NCBI GenBank assembly: GCA_902514695.1
Contig: CABXRR010000001.1
Span: 1 to 64,000, forward strand
DNA: 64,000 nucleotides
Reading direction: 5' to 3'
From: an uncultured Pelagibacteraceae bacterium
GTDB lineage: Bacteria; Pseudomonadota; Alphaproteobacteria; Pelagibacterales; Pelagibacteraceae
Part shown: in pieces, positions 31,139-42,326 of the stretch
Layout of the letters: every line of letters starts with the position of its first letter
How positions within the stretch are numbered: the first letter of the stretch is position 1
The notes under the pieces: model-generated
The model's input: the letters and a program-made list of their open reading frames with translations, nothing else
What the model was told of the DNA's origin: nothing
Databases searched by the model: none
Program-made: the position numbers and the translations under genes

Positions 31139-32050
31139 TTAATTATTAAATCTTAGACTTTTATATATTTTTTTATTTTCGAGTGTTTCAATTTGAATTT
31201 CAACACTTTTGTCTAATCTCATATCTCTTCCATCCCTCCAAATCCCAGCGGCAAGATGCATTATTCCAATTTTATAATTTGGCAAAAATGGTTCGACAAA
31301 AGTTTTTTGTTCTTCGTCATATTTTGGAAGTAAATTACTTGTAATCCAATTACAGTTTAAAGGTAAAAACTCTGTCTCTAAATCATCGATATAAACAGAC
31401 ATATTAATTGCTAACCCCTCAGATCCAAAAATATTTCCAGCTTTTAAAGTTTTTGACAAATTATTTTGCCAAGAACTCCATCCTTTAGAATTTTTTTCTA
31501 GGGAAAAAACTCCAATATTAATGTGAGGTGCAAAAGCCAATTTTCTAGCTTTGTCGTAACCAATATTTGATTTTACAGCATGTTTAAAATTTTGAGATTT
31601 AATAATTGCTAATTTACCAATTAACCAATTTACTTTTGAGGTTATTTTATATCCAGGTCCAATAGTTTGTGTAATACCAAGCTTTCCGTTATTACATGCC
31701 TTGAAATACAGTTCTAAACAATTCCAATCATTTACCCAAGCATCACAATCTATCCACAAATACTTCTCATAATCAGGAAAATATTTTGGCAAGAATGCTC
31801 TTGATACTTGGCTTTTTAACCATTCTTTTCCTTTAACTTTTGAAGTTGGAACATCTATGTCCCATTCAGCAGGTTTAATTTCATCAACTTTATTTGATAA
31901 TTTTTCTTTTTGTTCTTTAGTTAATCCAGCATCCAAAATACAGATTGCAACTCCACTGCTTTCTTTAAATCTTTTAATTGAGTCTATCAATTCATCTAAT
32001 AAAGGAAAATAATTAGCATCTGCTAAAGAAACGATTACATTTTTTTTCAT
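31139..32050 (-). CDS. Glycosyltransferase-like protein (GT-A / GT8-like)
   Basis: KYLWIDCDAWVNDWNCLELYF (DxD-like) and HLAAGIWRDGRDMRL. Confidence 0.5.
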   Translation of the reverse strand: MKKNVIVSLADANYFPLLDELIDSIKRFKESSGVAICILDAGLTKEQKEKLSNKVDEIKPAEWDIDVPTSKVKGKEWLKSQVSRAFLPKYFPDYEKYLWIDCDAWVNDWNCLELYFKACNNGKLGITQTIGPGYKITSKVNWLIGKLAIIKSQNFKHAVKSNIGYDKARKLAFAPHINIGVFSLEKNSKGWSSWQNNLSKTLKAGNIFGSEGLAINMSVYIDDLETEFLPLNCNWITSNLLPKYDEEQKTFVEPFLPNYKIGIMHLAAGIWRDGRDMRLDKSVEIQIETLENKKIYKSLRFNN

Positions 32051-32854
32051 CTATAGAATATCTTCTAATTCTTCATCTTTATCTGAAGAAATATTTTTCT
32101 CTTTTTTAATTTTTTTATAATGAAAATAGCTAATTGGAATTAAGCAAATATAAATTAAACAAGTTACTGCTAAAATTTTAAAAGTGTAAACCAATAAAGC
32201 ACCAAAAAATAAAACAATTCCAAATAATAAAAATTTTGTTAAAGATCTGGGAATGACTATTTTTTTAAATGAATATGTTGGAATTGTACTTATTAGTAAT
32301 ATTGAAACTACAATAAAGAATAATGGAACAACAATATCGTAATTTATTTTTGTGAAAGATGATCCAAATCCACTAAAGCTAAAAATTAAAGGCATTAAAA
32401 CAATTATTCCTCCTGCAGGAGATGGCATTCCTTCAAAAAAATTATCTTTCCATGATGGTTCCTCATCAGAATTAACATTGAATCTTGCGAGTCTTAATGC
32501 CACGCAAACTACATAGGTTAGACAAACAAACCATCCTAACTTATCTAAATATTGTAAATTCCAAAAATACATTATGAGTGCCGGAGCTACTCCAAAACTA
32601 ATTACATCCCCAAGAGAATCTAGTTCTTTACCCATTTTTGATGTACCTTTAATTAATCTAGCAATTCTTCCATCTAGTGCATCCATCAAGCCTGCAAACA
32701 ATATTGCAATTATAGCTATTGCAAATTTACCATCTATAGCAAACTTTATAGAGGTTAAGCCTATACAGACACCAATTAGTGTAATGGCGTTTGGTAAAAT
32801 CATTCTTGTTTTTTTATTTGAAACAATTTTAAAATTATTTTTTGGCTGTTCCAT
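32051..32854 (-). CDS. pssA: CDP-diacylglycerol-serine O-phosphatidyltransferase
   Basis: CDP-alcohol phosphotransferase motif AGLMDALDGRIARLIKGTSKMGKELDSLGDVISFG. Confidence 0.93.
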   Translation of the reverse strand: MEQPKNNFKIVSNKKTRMILPNAITLIGVCIGLTSIKFAIDGKFAIAIIAILFAGLMDALDGRIARLIKGTSKMGKELDSLGDVISFGVAPALIMYFWNLQYLDKLGWFVCLTYVVCVALRLARFNVNSDEEPSWKDNFFEGMPSPAGGIIVLMPLIFSFSGFGSSFTKINYDIVVPLFFIVVSILLISTIPTYSFKKIVIPRSLTKFLLFGIVLFFGALLVYTFKILAVTCLIYICLIPISYFHYKKIKKEKNISSDKDEELEDIL

Positions 32855-32855
32855 G

Positions 32856-33503
32856 CTATTTTTTAGCTAGTAATGTTTCTCCTGAGATAGCTTTTTGTCC
32901 AACTTTTACTAAAGGCACATAATTTTCAAAATATATATCTGCTCTACTTCCAAATCTTATCATTCCAATTCTTTCACCTTGTTTCAAATCTTGATCTTTA
33001 TTCGTCTCACAAACAATTCTTCTAGCAACTAACCCAGCAATTTGAACTACAATTATGTCATTGTTTTGAAGATCTTTAATCTTATAATAATTTCTCTCAT
33101 TATCTTCACTGGCTTTATCAAGAGATGCATTAAAAAATTTTCCTGGTTTATACAAAATCTCCTCCACTTTACCAGCACAAGGTGTTCTATTAACATGACA
33201 ATCAAAAATGTTCATAAAAATACTTATCTTCTTTAATTTTCTATTTTCAAATCCAAGTTCTTTAGGACCATCAACTTCTTCAACTTTTATTATTTCTCCG
33301 TCTGCTGGACTTACAAGGTAGTTATCATTTTCTATGATCACTCTTTCTGGATCTCTAAAAAAATAATAAACCCAAATAGTTAGTATTAAACCTATTAAGC
33401 CTAAAAAATCACTAAAGCTATAAAACACTATGGTGACGATTGCAGCTATAACTAAAAATTTATATCCCTCTGCGTGAATTTTTGGAAATATTTTACTTAA
33501 CAT
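32856..33503 (-). CDS. psd: Phosphatidylserine decarboxylase
   Basis: YYFFRDPERVI, LVSPADGEI, MNIFDCHVNRTPCAG, IRFGSRADIYF. Confidence 0.94.
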   Translation of the reverse strand: MLSKIFPKIHAEGYKFLVIAAIVTIVFYSFSDFLGLIGLILTIWVYYFFRDPERVIIENDNYLVSPADGEIIKVEEVDGPKELGFENRKLKKISIFMNIFDCHVNRTPCAGKVEEILYKPGKFFNASLDKASEDNERNYYKIKDLQNNDIIVVQIAGLVARRIVCETNKDQDLKQGERIGMIRFGSRADIYFENYVPLVKVGQKAISGETLLAKK

Positions 33504-33575
33504 ATTCTTCTATTTGATAATTTTTCATTAATATGTATATAAAATCACGAAATTCAATTAATAAGATAAATATAA

Positions 33576-34790
33576 GTGAGCAAAATTACCGTTAAAAACC
33601 CAGTAGTAGAGTTAGATGGCGATGAAATGACCAGAATAATCTGGGAATTTATTAAGAATAAATTAATCCTGCCTTATCTTGATCTAGGTATTGAATACTA
33701 CGATTTAGGAATGAAAAGCAGAGATGATACGGATGATCAAATTACAATAGACTCAGCTAATGCTATAAAAAAAATAGGCGTTGGTATTAAATGTGCAACC
33801 ATAACTCCAGATGAAGCTAGAGTAGAAGAATTTAGTTTAAAAAAAATGTGGAGATCACCTAATGGAACTATCAGAAATATTATTGGAGGTACCGTTTTTA
33901 GAGAACCAATAATCTGTTCCAATATTCCAAAATTAGTTCCTTCTTGGTCAGACCCTGTTGTAATTGGAAGACATGCTTTTGGTGATCAATACAGAGCAAC
34001 TGATTTTAAAGTTCCAGGAAAAGGAAAGATGGAAGTTAAATGGACATCAGAAGATGGTAAAGATGAAATTAAATATGAAGTTTTCAATTTTACAGGTCCA
34101 GGAGTTGCACTTTCAATGTACAATTTAGATAAATCTATTGAAGACTTTGCAAGATCTTGTTTTAGTTATGGCTTAATTAAAAAATGGCCAGTCTATTTAT
34201 CAACGAAAAATACTATTTTGAAAAAATATGATGGAAGATTTAAAGATATATTTGAAGATGTGTTCAATAAAGAATTTAAGAAAAAATTTGAAGAAGCTAA
34301 AATTACTTATGAACATAGATTGATTGATGACATGGTGGCGTGTGCGATGAAATGGAGTGGTAAATATATTTGGGCTTGTAAAAATTATGATGGTGATGTC
34401 CAGTCTGATACAATGGCACAAGGATATGGTTCACTTGGTCTAATGACTAGTACATTATTAACTCCAGATGGAAAAATAATGGAGGCAGAAGCAGCTCATG
34501 GAACTGTAACAAGGCACTTTAGAATGCACCAACAAGGTAAGGAAACTTCAACTAATCCAATAGCTTCAATATTTGCCTGGACACGGGGGTTAGCTCATAG
34601 GGGAAAATTAGATAATAATGAAAAGTTAATTAAATTTGCAAATACAATTGAACAAGTTTGTATAAATTGTGTTGAAAGTGGCTCGATGACAAAAGATCTA
34701 GCAATTTTAATAGGACCATCAAGTAAATATCTTACTACAAACCAATTTTTAGATGTAATTGACAATAATTTAAAAAAGAAACTAAATTAA
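33576..34790 (+). CDS. icd: Isocitrate dehydrogenase (NADP-dependent family)
   Basis: [53 protein letters not shown]. Confidence 0.96.
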   Translation: MSKITVKNPVVELDGDEMTRIIWEFIKNKLILPYLDLGIEYYDLGMKSRDDTDDQITIDSANAIKKIGVGIKCATITPDEARVEEFSLKKMWRSPNGTIRNIIGGTVFREPIICSNIPKLVPSWSDPVVIGRHAFGDQYRATDFKVPGKGKMEVKWTSEDGKDEIKYEVFNFTGPGVALSMYNLDKSIEDFARSCFSYGLIKKWPVYLSTKNTILKKYDGRFKDIFEDVFNKEFKKKFEEAKITYEHRLIDDMVACAMKWSGKYIWACKNYDGDVQSDTMAQGYGSLGLMTSTLLTPDGKIMEAEAAHGTVTRHFRMHQQGKETSTNPIASIFAWTRGLAHRGKLDNNEKLIKFANTIEQVCINCVESGSMTKDLAILIGPSSKYLTTNQFLDVIDNNLKKKLN

Positions 34791-37448
34791 ATCTCTCAGT
34801 TTTTTAAAAGCTTCGTCTATCTTATTCTTATTTTGACCACCAGCTTGTGCAAAATCTTTTCTTCCACCACCCCCTTTGCCACCAATAATTTCTGATCCCA
34901 ATTTTGCAAATTTTACAGCATCATATTTTTTAACTAATTTTTCAGTTATACCTACAGCGAGTCCAACTTTATCTTCACTGCTAGCAAAAACAATAACGAT
35001 ACCATCACCTAATTCTTTTTTTCCACCATCAACTAATTTTCTTAAATCTTTGGGTGGTAAATCTTGTACTTTTTGAAATCTTACCATTATATCTTTTATT
35101 TTTTCATCTTTGATAATATTCCTTGTTTTATCTTTAAGAACTGCGCTGACATTTAGTTGCTCAAGTTGTCTTGTAAGATTTTTTATAATTTCTTTAAGAT
35201 CCTCATTATTAACGTTTGGTTTGCCTCCAAGTTTTATAATTTGAGATGACAGCTCTTTGATATTTTCCTCATCTTTTTGCGTAGATAAAGTTGATAATTT
35301 TTCTTTAGTCTTAATAAAATCCTCAAGCTGCTTATCTCTTAAAGCTTCAACTCTTCTAACACCAGCAGCAATAGATGATTGGCTTACAGTTTTAAATTTT
35401 CCAATATCACCAGTATTTTTGACATGAGTTCCTCCACACAATTCTGTTGAAAAATATGCCTCTTTTTCCTTACCCATAGATACTACACGAACTTCTTCTC
35501 CATATTTTTCTCCAAAGAAAGCTAATGCACCTTTTTCTATAGCTGCTTTTGGAGTCATAATTCTTGTGGTTACTTCAGAACTATTTGAAACATATTCATT
35601 AACTAATTTATCGATAGTTTCTAACTCTTCATTGGAAATTGGTTTCATATGACTAAAGTCAAATCTTAATCTGTCTGGAGCAACTAATGATCCTTTTTGC
35701 ATAACATGTTTACCTAAGGTTCTCCTCAAGGACTCGTGGAGCAAATGTGTAGCAGAATGGTAAGCCTTTAGATTATCTCTTCTCTCAACATCTATTTTCA
35801 TCTCCACTACATCATTGATTTTTATTTCTCCAGTTTTGATTGATCCGTAATGAACAAATAAATTCCCAAGTTTTTTTTGTGTATCATCAACCTCAAAAAC
35901 AGAATTTCCAGAAACAATTGTTCCTTTATCTCCAAGTTGTCCTCCTGACTCTCCATAAAACGGGGTTTGATTTGTAATGATCATTCCCTTTTCACCAGAA
36001 GATAAAGATTTTGTTTCTTTGTCATCTTTAATTAAATTTAACACAACACCCTCTGACTGATTTGACTCATAACCTAAAAATTCTGTTGGACCAGTTTTGT
36101 CTTTAATTGAAAACCAAATCGCTTCTTCAGAACTATCTCCAGAACCTTTCCAGTTCTTTTTTGCAAGTTCTTTGCTTTTTTTCATTAATTCATCAAATTT
36201 CTTATCATCAACTTTTAAAGATTTATTTTTTAAAATGTCTTCTGTAAGATCTAATGGAAAACCATAGGTGTCATATAGTTTGAATGCGACATCACCAGGT
36301 AAAATTTTATCTATTTTTGCAATTTCATCATTCAAAATTTTGATACCTCTATCAAGTAAAACTAAAAATTTTTCTTCCTCCATCCTTAAAGTTTCTTTGA
36401 TTAAGGATTGAGATCTTTCAAGCTCTGGATAATTTCCGGACATCTCTTTTTTTAATGAATCAAAAATTTTATAAAAAATTGGTTCTTTAGATCCTAACAA
36501 ATGAGAATGTCTCATTCCTCTTCTCATAATTCTTCTTAGAACATATCCACGACCTTCATTTGAAGGTAAAACACCTTCAGCCAAAAGAAATGAGCTTGCT
36601 CTTAAATGATCAGCAATAACTCTAAAACTTGATATATTTTTATCTTCTTGTTTAACTTTTGTTACGTCAGATATTGAGCTAATTAATTTCTTAAAATGAT
36701 CAGTTTGATAATTATCATGTGTACCTTGTAAAAGAGCTGCAATTCTCTCTAATCCCATTCCAGTATCGACAGATGGTTTTGGCAAATCTATTCTTTTATC
36801 TTTTGAAACTTGTTCATACTGCATAAAAACTAAGTTCCAAATTTCAATAAAACGATCTCCATCTTGATCCTTAGTTCCCGGTAGACCTCCTTTTAAATGA
36901 TCGCCATGGTCGTAAAATATTTCAGAGCAAGGTCCACAAGGACCTGTCTCACCCATAGACCAGAAGTTGTCTGATGTTGCAATTCTAATTATTTTATCAT
37001 CACTAAAACCCGCAATTTTCTTCCAAAAATTAAAGGCTTCATCATCTTCATGAAACACCGTTACGTAAAGTCTATTTTTATCTAAACCAAAATCTTTAGT
37101 AATTAAATTCCATGCAAGTTCTATTCCTCTTTCTTTAAAGTAATCTCCAAAAGAAAAGTTTCCCAACATTTCAAAGAAAGTATGATGTCTTGGCGTATAA
37201 CCAACATTTTCCAGGTCGTTGTGCTTACCACCAGCTCTGACACATTTTTGTGAAGTAGTTGCCCTTTGATAATCCCTTTTTTCTAAACCAGTAAATACAT
37301 TTTTAAACTGAACCATTCCTGAATTAGCAAACATTAAGGTTGGGTCATTATTTGGAACTAAATTGCTAGATTCAACAATCTTATGATCATTTTTTTCGAA
37401 GTATTTAAGAAACGTACTTCTTATTTCATTTAATGATTTGTCCGCCAT
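34782..37448 (-). CDS. alaS: Alanine-tRNA ligase
   Basis: [66 protein letters not shown]. Confidence 0.97.
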   Translation of the reverse strand: MADKSLNEIRSTFLKYFEKNDHKIVESSNLVPNNDPTLMFANSGMVQFKNVFTGLEKRDYQRATTSQKCVRAGGKHNDLENVGYTPRHHTFFEMLGNFSFGDYFKERGIELAWNLITKDFGLDKNRLYVTVFHEDDEAFNFWKKIAGFSDDKIIRIATSDNFWSMGETGPCGPCSEIFYDHGDHLKGGLPGTKDQDGDRFIEIWNLVFMQYEQVSKDKRIDLPKPSVDTGMGLERIAALLQGTHDNYQTDHFKKLISSISDVTKVKQEDKNISSFRVIADHLRASSFLLAEGVLPSNEGRGYVLRRIMRRGMRHSHLLGSKEPIFYKIFDSLKKEMSGNYPELERSQSLIKETLRMEEEKFLVLLDRGIKILNDEIAKIDKILPGDVAFKLYDTYGFPLDLTEDILKNKSLKVDDKKFDELMKKSKELAKKNWKGSGDSSEEAIWFSIKDKTGPTEFLGYESNQSEGVVLNLIKDDKETKSLSSGEKGMIITNQTPFYGESGGQLGDKGTIVSGNSVFEVDDTQKKLGNLFVHYGSIKTGEIKINDVVEMKIDVERRDNLKAYHSATHLLHESLRRTLGKHVMQKGSLVAPDRLRFDFSHMKPISNEELETIDKLVNEYVSNSSEVTTRIMTPKAAIEKGALAFFGEKYGEEVRVVSMGKEKEAYFSTELCGGTHVKNTGDIGKFKTVSQSSIAAGVRRVEALRDKQLEDFIKTKEKLSTLSTQKDEENIKELSSQIIKLGGKPNVNNEDLKEIIKNLTRQLEQLNVSAVLKDKTRNIIKDEKIKDIMVRFQKVQDLPPKDLRKLVDGGKKELGDGIVIVFASSEDKVGLAVGITEKLVKKYDAVKFAKLGSEIIGGKGGGGRKDFAQAGGQNKNKIDEAFKKLRDLI

Positions 37449-37498
37449 ATTTTTAAAATACAGCTTTTTTATTCTATGTCTAGATAACGATAAGGGGG

Positions 37499-37523
37499 AA
37501 AGGCGCTTAAAATAAGCGCCTTT
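37499..37523 (-). terminator. Hairpin downstream of recA
   Basis: 11-bp inverted repeat AAAGGCGCTTA / TAAGCGCCTTT with 3-nt loop between recA stop and alaS start; weak T tract. Confidence 0.6.
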
Positions 37524-37548
37524 GATAATTTAAAGATGACCTTTAATT

Positions 37549-38685
37549 TTAGTTCTTTTTAGCAGGAGCAGCTTCTTCTTTTTCAGCTACTTTCTTCTCT
37601 TTTTCAATTTTTTCTGGACTTAATGGATTTCCTTCAATTTTTTTAGAAATCACACCAGCTTTTTCCCTAATTGCCATTTCAATTTCTGCAGCAACTTGTG
37701 GATTTTGAGCTAAATAGACTTTTGCGTTTTCTCTTCCTTGTCCAATTTTCTCTCCTTTATACGCATACCATGCACCTGATTTTTCAATAATATCAGCCTT
37801 AGCTCCTAGGTCTACTAATTCACCCATTTTGCTAATTCCTTTTCCATACATTAAGTCAAATTCAACAACTTTAAATGGTGGTGCAACTTTATTTTTAACT
37901 ACTTTCACTCTAGTAGAGTTACCAATAATTTCATCTTTATCTTTGATGGCACCAATTCTTCTAATGTCCATTCTTACAGATGAATAAAATTTAAGTGCAT
38001 TTCCACCAGATGTTGTTTCAGGGCTTCCAAACATAACTCCAATTTTCATTCTAATTTGGTTAATGAAAATCATCATTGTGTTTGTGTTTGAAATTGAACC
38101 AGTTAATTTTCTTAAAGCCTGACTCATTAATCTTGATTGAAGACCTACGTGATGGTCACCCATTTCACCTTCAATTTCAGCTTTTGGAGTTAATGCTGCA
38201 ACTGAGTCAATTACAATTACTGAAATAGAGCCTGATTTTACTAGAGTATCTGCTATTTCTAAAGCTTGCTCACCCGCATCTGGTTGAGAAATTAATAATT
38301 CTTCAGTATTTACTCCTAATTTTTTTGCGTAAACTGGATCTAAAGCATGCTCGGCATCAACGAATGCACAAATTCCACCAGCTTTTTGTGCTTCAGCAAC
38401 TACTTGTAAAGCTAATGTTGTTTTTCCAGAAGATTCTGGCCCGTAAACTTCTATAATTCTTCCTTTAGGCAAACCACCTATTCCTAGAGCTAAGTCTAAG
38501 CTTAAAGATCCTGTAGATATCGACTCGATATCCATAGCTCTTTTTTCGCCAAGCTTCATAACTGAACCTTTTCCAAAATTGTCAGTTATCTGGCTGATAG
38601 CAGCATCTAATGCCTTATTTTTTTCTTTGATGTCCATTTCTTGATCTTTAGTAGATTTAACTACTTTTAGGTTATTTTTCGTCAT
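37549..38685 (-). CDS. recA: Recombinase RecA
   Basis: [56 protein letters not shown]. Confidence 0.98.
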   Translation of the reverse strand: MTKNNLKVVKSTKDQEMDIKEKNKALDAAISQITDNFGKGSVMKLGEKRAMDIESISTGSLSLDLALGIGGLPKGRIIEVYGPESSGKTTLALQVVAEAQKAGGICAFVDAEHALDPVYAKKLGVNTEELLISQPDAGEQALEIADTLVKSGSISVIVIDSVAALTPKAEIEGEMGDHHVGLQSRLMSQALRKLTGSISNTNTMMIFINQIRMKIGVMFGSPETTSGGNALKFYSSVRMDIRRIGAIKDKDEIIGNSTRVKVVKNKVAPPFKVVEFDLMYGKGISKMGELVDLGAKADIIEKSGAWYAYKGEKIGQGRENAKVYLAQNPQVAAEIEMAIREKAGVISKKIEGNPLSPEKIEKEKKVAEKEEAAPAKKN

Positions 38686-38734
38686 TTTTAGCCTCTTTTT
38701 TTAATTTTTTTAACACTCGAATCATAGAATAAAT

Positions 38735-38749
38735 GTACACATTTTGTTC
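38735..38749 (-). promoter_or_regulatory. Candidate SOS (LexA) box upstream of recA, one mismatch
   Basis: Minus strand GAACAAAATGTGTAC = GAAC-N7-GTAC, against alphaproteobacterial consensus GAAC-N7-GAAC / GTTC-N7-GTTC. Confidence 0.5.
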
Positions 38750-38792
38750 TCATTAGCAAGATTAATTTATTTTGATGAAAAAAGACCAAATA

Positions 38793-40088
38793 TTATCTGA
38801 TTTTTAGATATTCGCTATTAAGCTGACCTACTGATTTAAGCAGGTTAAATTGAGATAGAATATAGTTTCTTTCAGAATCAGCTAATGAAATTTGTGCATT
38901 TAACAATAAAGAGTTGGATTGAATAACTTCTAATGTAGTTCTATTTGAGCCACTATTGTATTCGGCTACTATTCCCTCATTAGCAATCTCAGCAGCATTA
39001 ACTTGAGCTCTTACAGAATTCAACAAACTTTTATTTGATTGATAATTAGACCAAGCACTAGCAACATCTGTTAGATTTTTTGTAGTCATATTATCAAGCA
39101 ATAAATTTTTTTGTAATTCAATACTTTTATTTTTTTTTAAAGATGCAATATTCTTTCCGCCAGAAAAAAATGGCCAAGTAACTGTTGCTTTTAAAGTATC
39201 TTTTTCTCTTTCATCATAGGTTGCACTTAAGTCGTCAGATTTAGATCTATCGAAAGACAATTTAGCAGATGGTGCTAAATCAGATCTAGCACTTGTTGTG
39301 TCTTTTTTTGATTGTTCATACTCTAGTTGAGCTATTATTAAATCAGGATTATTTTTTTTTGATATCTCAATTGCAGAATTTAATTCATTAGGCAATGTTA
39401 TTTCTATAATTGAAGATTTATCTAATAATTCTGGATCATTTAATTTACCAATAACATTTTCATAATTAAGTTTACTTGTTAAAAAATCATTTTCAGCTTG
39501 TATCAGTTTTGCTTGAGCTCCTGCTAATGAGGATTCTGATTGTGCGACATCAGATAAAGATATATTTCCTCTCTCAAGTCTTATTCTGTCTGTCTCAACT
39601 TGACGGTCTAATAAATTAACATTAGATCTATTAATTTTAAGTTTTTCATTTGCTGCCAAGAGTCCTGTATAAGCTTGAATTGACTTATACAAAATGTCTT
39701 GTTCTTTTTTCAAAAGTTTTGCATTAGCTAAATCTATTCCTATTTTGCTTTTTGCTAATTCTGCCCCCCTTCCAAAATCAATTAATGTTTGTTCTATTGT
39801 TATTGATGTAACAGTTGGATCTACATTTGTAATAGAAGCATTAGAACCATCACGATTAGTTAATTTATCTGTTTCTTCCTCACTTTTACTACCACTTATA
39901 GTGACAGTTGGAAGATAAGAACCTTTTGAAATATTTAACTCTTGCTCTGAAATATTTAAACTTTCCCTTTCAGCATTTAATTCAGGATTATTATTATAAG
40001 TTTTTTTTAGAGCAGCAGTAAAAGTTTCAGCACTTACACCAGAAAAGAAAAAAAAATAACTAAGGGTAATTATAAAAAATTTTTTCAT
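38793..40088 (-). CDS. tolC: TolC family outer membrane efflux protein
   Basis: Signal peptide; ALKKTYNNNPELNAERESL; IEQTLIDFGRG; EYNSGSNRTTLEVIQSNSLLLNAQISLADSERNYI. Confidence 0.92.
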   Translation of the reverse strand: MKKFFIITLSYFFFFSGVSAETFTAALKKTYNNNPELNAERESLNISEQELNISKGSYLPTVTISGSKSEEETDKLTNRDGSNASITNVDPTVTSITIEQTLIDFGRGAELAKSKIGIDLANAKLLKKEQDILYKSIQAYTGLLAANEKLKINRSNVNLLDRQVETDRIRLERGNISLSDVAQSESSLAGAQAKLIQAENDFLTSKLNYENVIGKLNDPELLDKSSIIEITLPNELNSAIEISKKNNPDLIIAQLEYEQSKKDTTSARSDLAPSAKLSFDRSKSDDLSATYDEREKDTLKATVTWPFFSGGKNIASLKKNKSIELQKNLLLDNMTTKNLTDVASAWSNYQSNKSLLNSVRAQVNAAEIANEGIVAEYNSGSNRTTLEVIQSNSLLLNAQISLADSERNYILSQFNLLKSVGQLNSEYLKIR

Positions 40089-41014
40089 TTTCTTTTATAT
40101 GTTGCAGATTTTATTTGATGGTTATTATTTAAATTAAAAATAATTGATGCATACTTAGGCATATACCTAAACATATTTTGAGTAATTCTTTGATAAGTCT
40201 GCATAAAGTTAATTACATCCCCTTTACTCATAATTTTTAGTTTTGAATTTTTTTTACTACTTAACCAAAGTTTACGTTCTTGTTTAAGTCTCCATTTTTG
40301 AAGTAAACCAAAGTTTTTTGCTTTTAAATATATTAAACAATTAAGTTGTGAATATAGGTTTTTATACTTTGATTTCAATTGTTGGTTCACGTATTTTCTC
40401 CAAATTTGCTTTTGATCTTTTGTTTTTTCCATAGAATTAATTGTTTTCCTTAAAGAACTATTTTTTTCTGATTTTGCACCAACACACCATCCCTCAAAAA
40501 TAATCACATCTGGTTTTTTATTTAAATTGTACCAATATTTTTTTTTAAATCTGTCATCAACTGCTTTATTAAAAGTTGGAAGTTTTAATCTTTTAAATTT
40601 CTTACTTTTTACTTTTTTAAAAAAATTTAACATCATTTTAATATCATGGGTTCCTGGAACGCCTCTAGTTAAAAGCATTGGATGAACTCGTTTTGATAAG
40701 CTTATTCTTTCTTTTCTAGTTTTATAAAAATCATCAATTGAAATTCTAAAAACTTTTAATTTAAAGAATTTTGTTAAAATTATTTTGATCAAAGAGCTAA
40801 TTGTTGTTTTGCCAGTTCCTTGCCCACCTGCTAAGCCCACAAAATAAGGTCTTTTTTTATCTGACTTTTTACTGATCCAAAAACATAATGGAATTAAGAA
40901 TGACCTTATCATTCTTTCTTTATTCTTAAATTTATCAGCTTTTGTCTCTTGAGATTTAATAAACTTTAAACAATCTTTTTTAACTTTGCTAAAGCATAAA
41001 CTTAATTTTTGCAT
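40085..41014 (-). CDS. D-glycerate 3-kinase-like P-loop kinase
   Basis: GLAGGQGTGKTTISSLI, RISIDDFYKTRKER, RGVPGTHDIKMM, VIIFEGWCVG. Confidence 0.78.
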   Translation of the reverse strand: MQKLSLCFSKVKKDCLKFIKSQETKADKFKNKERMIRSFLIPLCFWISKKSDKKRPYFVGLAGGQGTGKTTISSLIKIILTKFFKLKVFRISIDDFYKTRKERISLSKRVHPMLLTRGVPGTHDIKMMLNFFKKVKSKKFKRLKLPTFNKAVDDRFKKKYWYNLNKKPDVIIFEGWCVGAKSEKNSSLRKTINSMEKTKDQKQIWRKYVNQQLKSKYKNLYSQLNCLIYLKAKNFGLLQKWRLKQERKLWLSSKKNSKLKIMSKGDVINFMQTYQRITQNMFRYMPKYASIIFNLNNNHQIKSATYKRK

Positions 41015-41019
41015 GAGGA

Positions 41020-41382
41020 TTATTTTTTATCTAAAGGATGATTTTGACCGTCGTTGACTGGGATATCTTTCATACCAAAGGTATCTATTTCGTCAATACA
41101 TCCTACATTAAATCCAGTCATTGCTGGATTGATCCTCGGATTGTGATGAGTATAAATTCCACATTCAGAACAAAAATAATGTTTAGCAACTTTTGAATGA
41201 AATTGATAAAGTTTTAATTTATCTTCTCCTTTGATAATTTTGAAATCTTCATTTTTTACCATCGACATAATTGCTCCTTTTCTTTTACAAATCGAACAAT
41301 TACATTTAATTACCTTTGCTAAGTCTCCATCTAAATTAATCTCAGCTTCAATGGCACCACAATGACATGTTAATTTTTTCAT
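41020..41382 (-). CDS. GFA family (glutathione-dependent formaldehyde-activating-like) zinc protein
   Basis: TCHCGAIEAEI, CNCSICKRKGA, KHYFCSECGIYTHH. Confidence 0.88.
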   Translation of the reverse strand: MKKLTCHCGAIEAEINLDGDLAKVIKCNCSICKRKGAIMSMVKNEDFKIIKGEDKLKLYQFHSKVAKHYFCSECGIYTHHNPRINPAMTGFNVGCIDEIDTFGMKDIPVNDGQNHPLDKK

Positions 41383-42164
41383 TTTAAATTACCTATTACT
41401 TTTTCTTTTGTTTTTCCTGCTCTTACTTCATCAAAATATACTACTTGGGCTGGAACTTCTTTTCCTTTATGATAACTTTTATACTTACTTATCCAAGATC
41501 TGTAAATTCCAAACTTATAATATGTTTTAACACCTTTCGATTTTGTTTTTCCTTTATAATCATAAGCTAATTTATCATTTACCCAAATTTTAAAAAAACC
41601 ATCCTCTTTATGAGTCCAATTTACATTAATCAAAATATCATTCCATTTACCTAACATCTCTTGTTTTGATAAAAGATTTCTTTTTTCAGAGGTAAAGCCC
41701 TTTACATAGTTTTCAATCCAGTAACCACCAGACCCATTTTTAAACATCCAAATTACATGTTTCTTCTCTTGATGAAATTGTCCTAACATTGTTGAAACAG
41801 GATAAACATTTATAAAATCTTCAGGTAAATATATTGACCATGCATACCATCTCTCTCCTTTGCTAACTCTGTATCTTGCGCTTAACTCATGTCTTTCTCT
41901 ATCTTTCTTACAATCATTCCATCCTCCATCCTTATCTTTACCACAATCACCAGCTCTAACTTCAAACCTTATTGATTTTTCACCAGCACGTACGGGATGA
42001 CCATCTTTTTTATCAACAACTTGCATTCCGTACTCTTTATAATAATTTCCAGTTAAACTTTTTTTAAACTTACTTCCCGATACAACATCGTTTGGCAGTT
42101 TTTCAGAAAAAGCTGTATGACAATAAAAAAGGCTTACTAAAATAATTACTGAAATTTTTTTCAT
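41379..42164 (-). CDS. Secreted polysaccharide-lyase-like protein (heparin lyase I-type family), paralog 1
   Basis: Signal peptide; KSIRFEVRAGDC...RERHELSARYRV; WYAWSIYLPEDF; MLGQFHQEK; GKWNDILINVNWTHKEDGFFKIWVNDKLAYDYKGKT. Confidence 0.72.
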   Translation of the reverse strand: MKKISVIILVSLFYCHTAFSEKLPNDVVSGSKFKKSLTGNYYKEYGMQVVDKKDGHPVRAGEKSIRFEVRAGDCGKDKDGGWNDCKKDRERHELSARYRVSKGERWYAWSIYLPEDFINVYPVSTMLGQFHQEKKHVIWMFKNGSGGYWIENYVKGFTSEKRNLLSKQEMLGKWNDILINVNWTHKEDGFFKIWVNDKLAYDYKGKTKSKGVKTYYKFGIYRSWISKYKSYHKGKEVPAQVVYFDEVRAGKTKEKVIGNLK

Positions 42165-42311
42165 TCTATTACATTCAAACTATCTCTGGTTGAAGTTATC
42201 CACAAGCATACAAAATGTGGTTTTGATGTTCACGTTTTGATTCACTTTTGATTCAGTTACAGACTCAAAATACAACCTCTTGCGTGTATTGTATAAATAA
42301 GCTATAAAATA

Positions 42312-42326
42312 GAACAAAACAAGAAC
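42312..42326 (+). promoter_or_regulatory. SOS (LexA) box, GAAC-N7-GAAC, abutting the umuD start codon
   Basis: GAACAAAACAAGAAC immediately followed by ATG at 42327; exact match to the alphaproteobacterial direct-repeat SOS operator. Confidence 0.78.
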
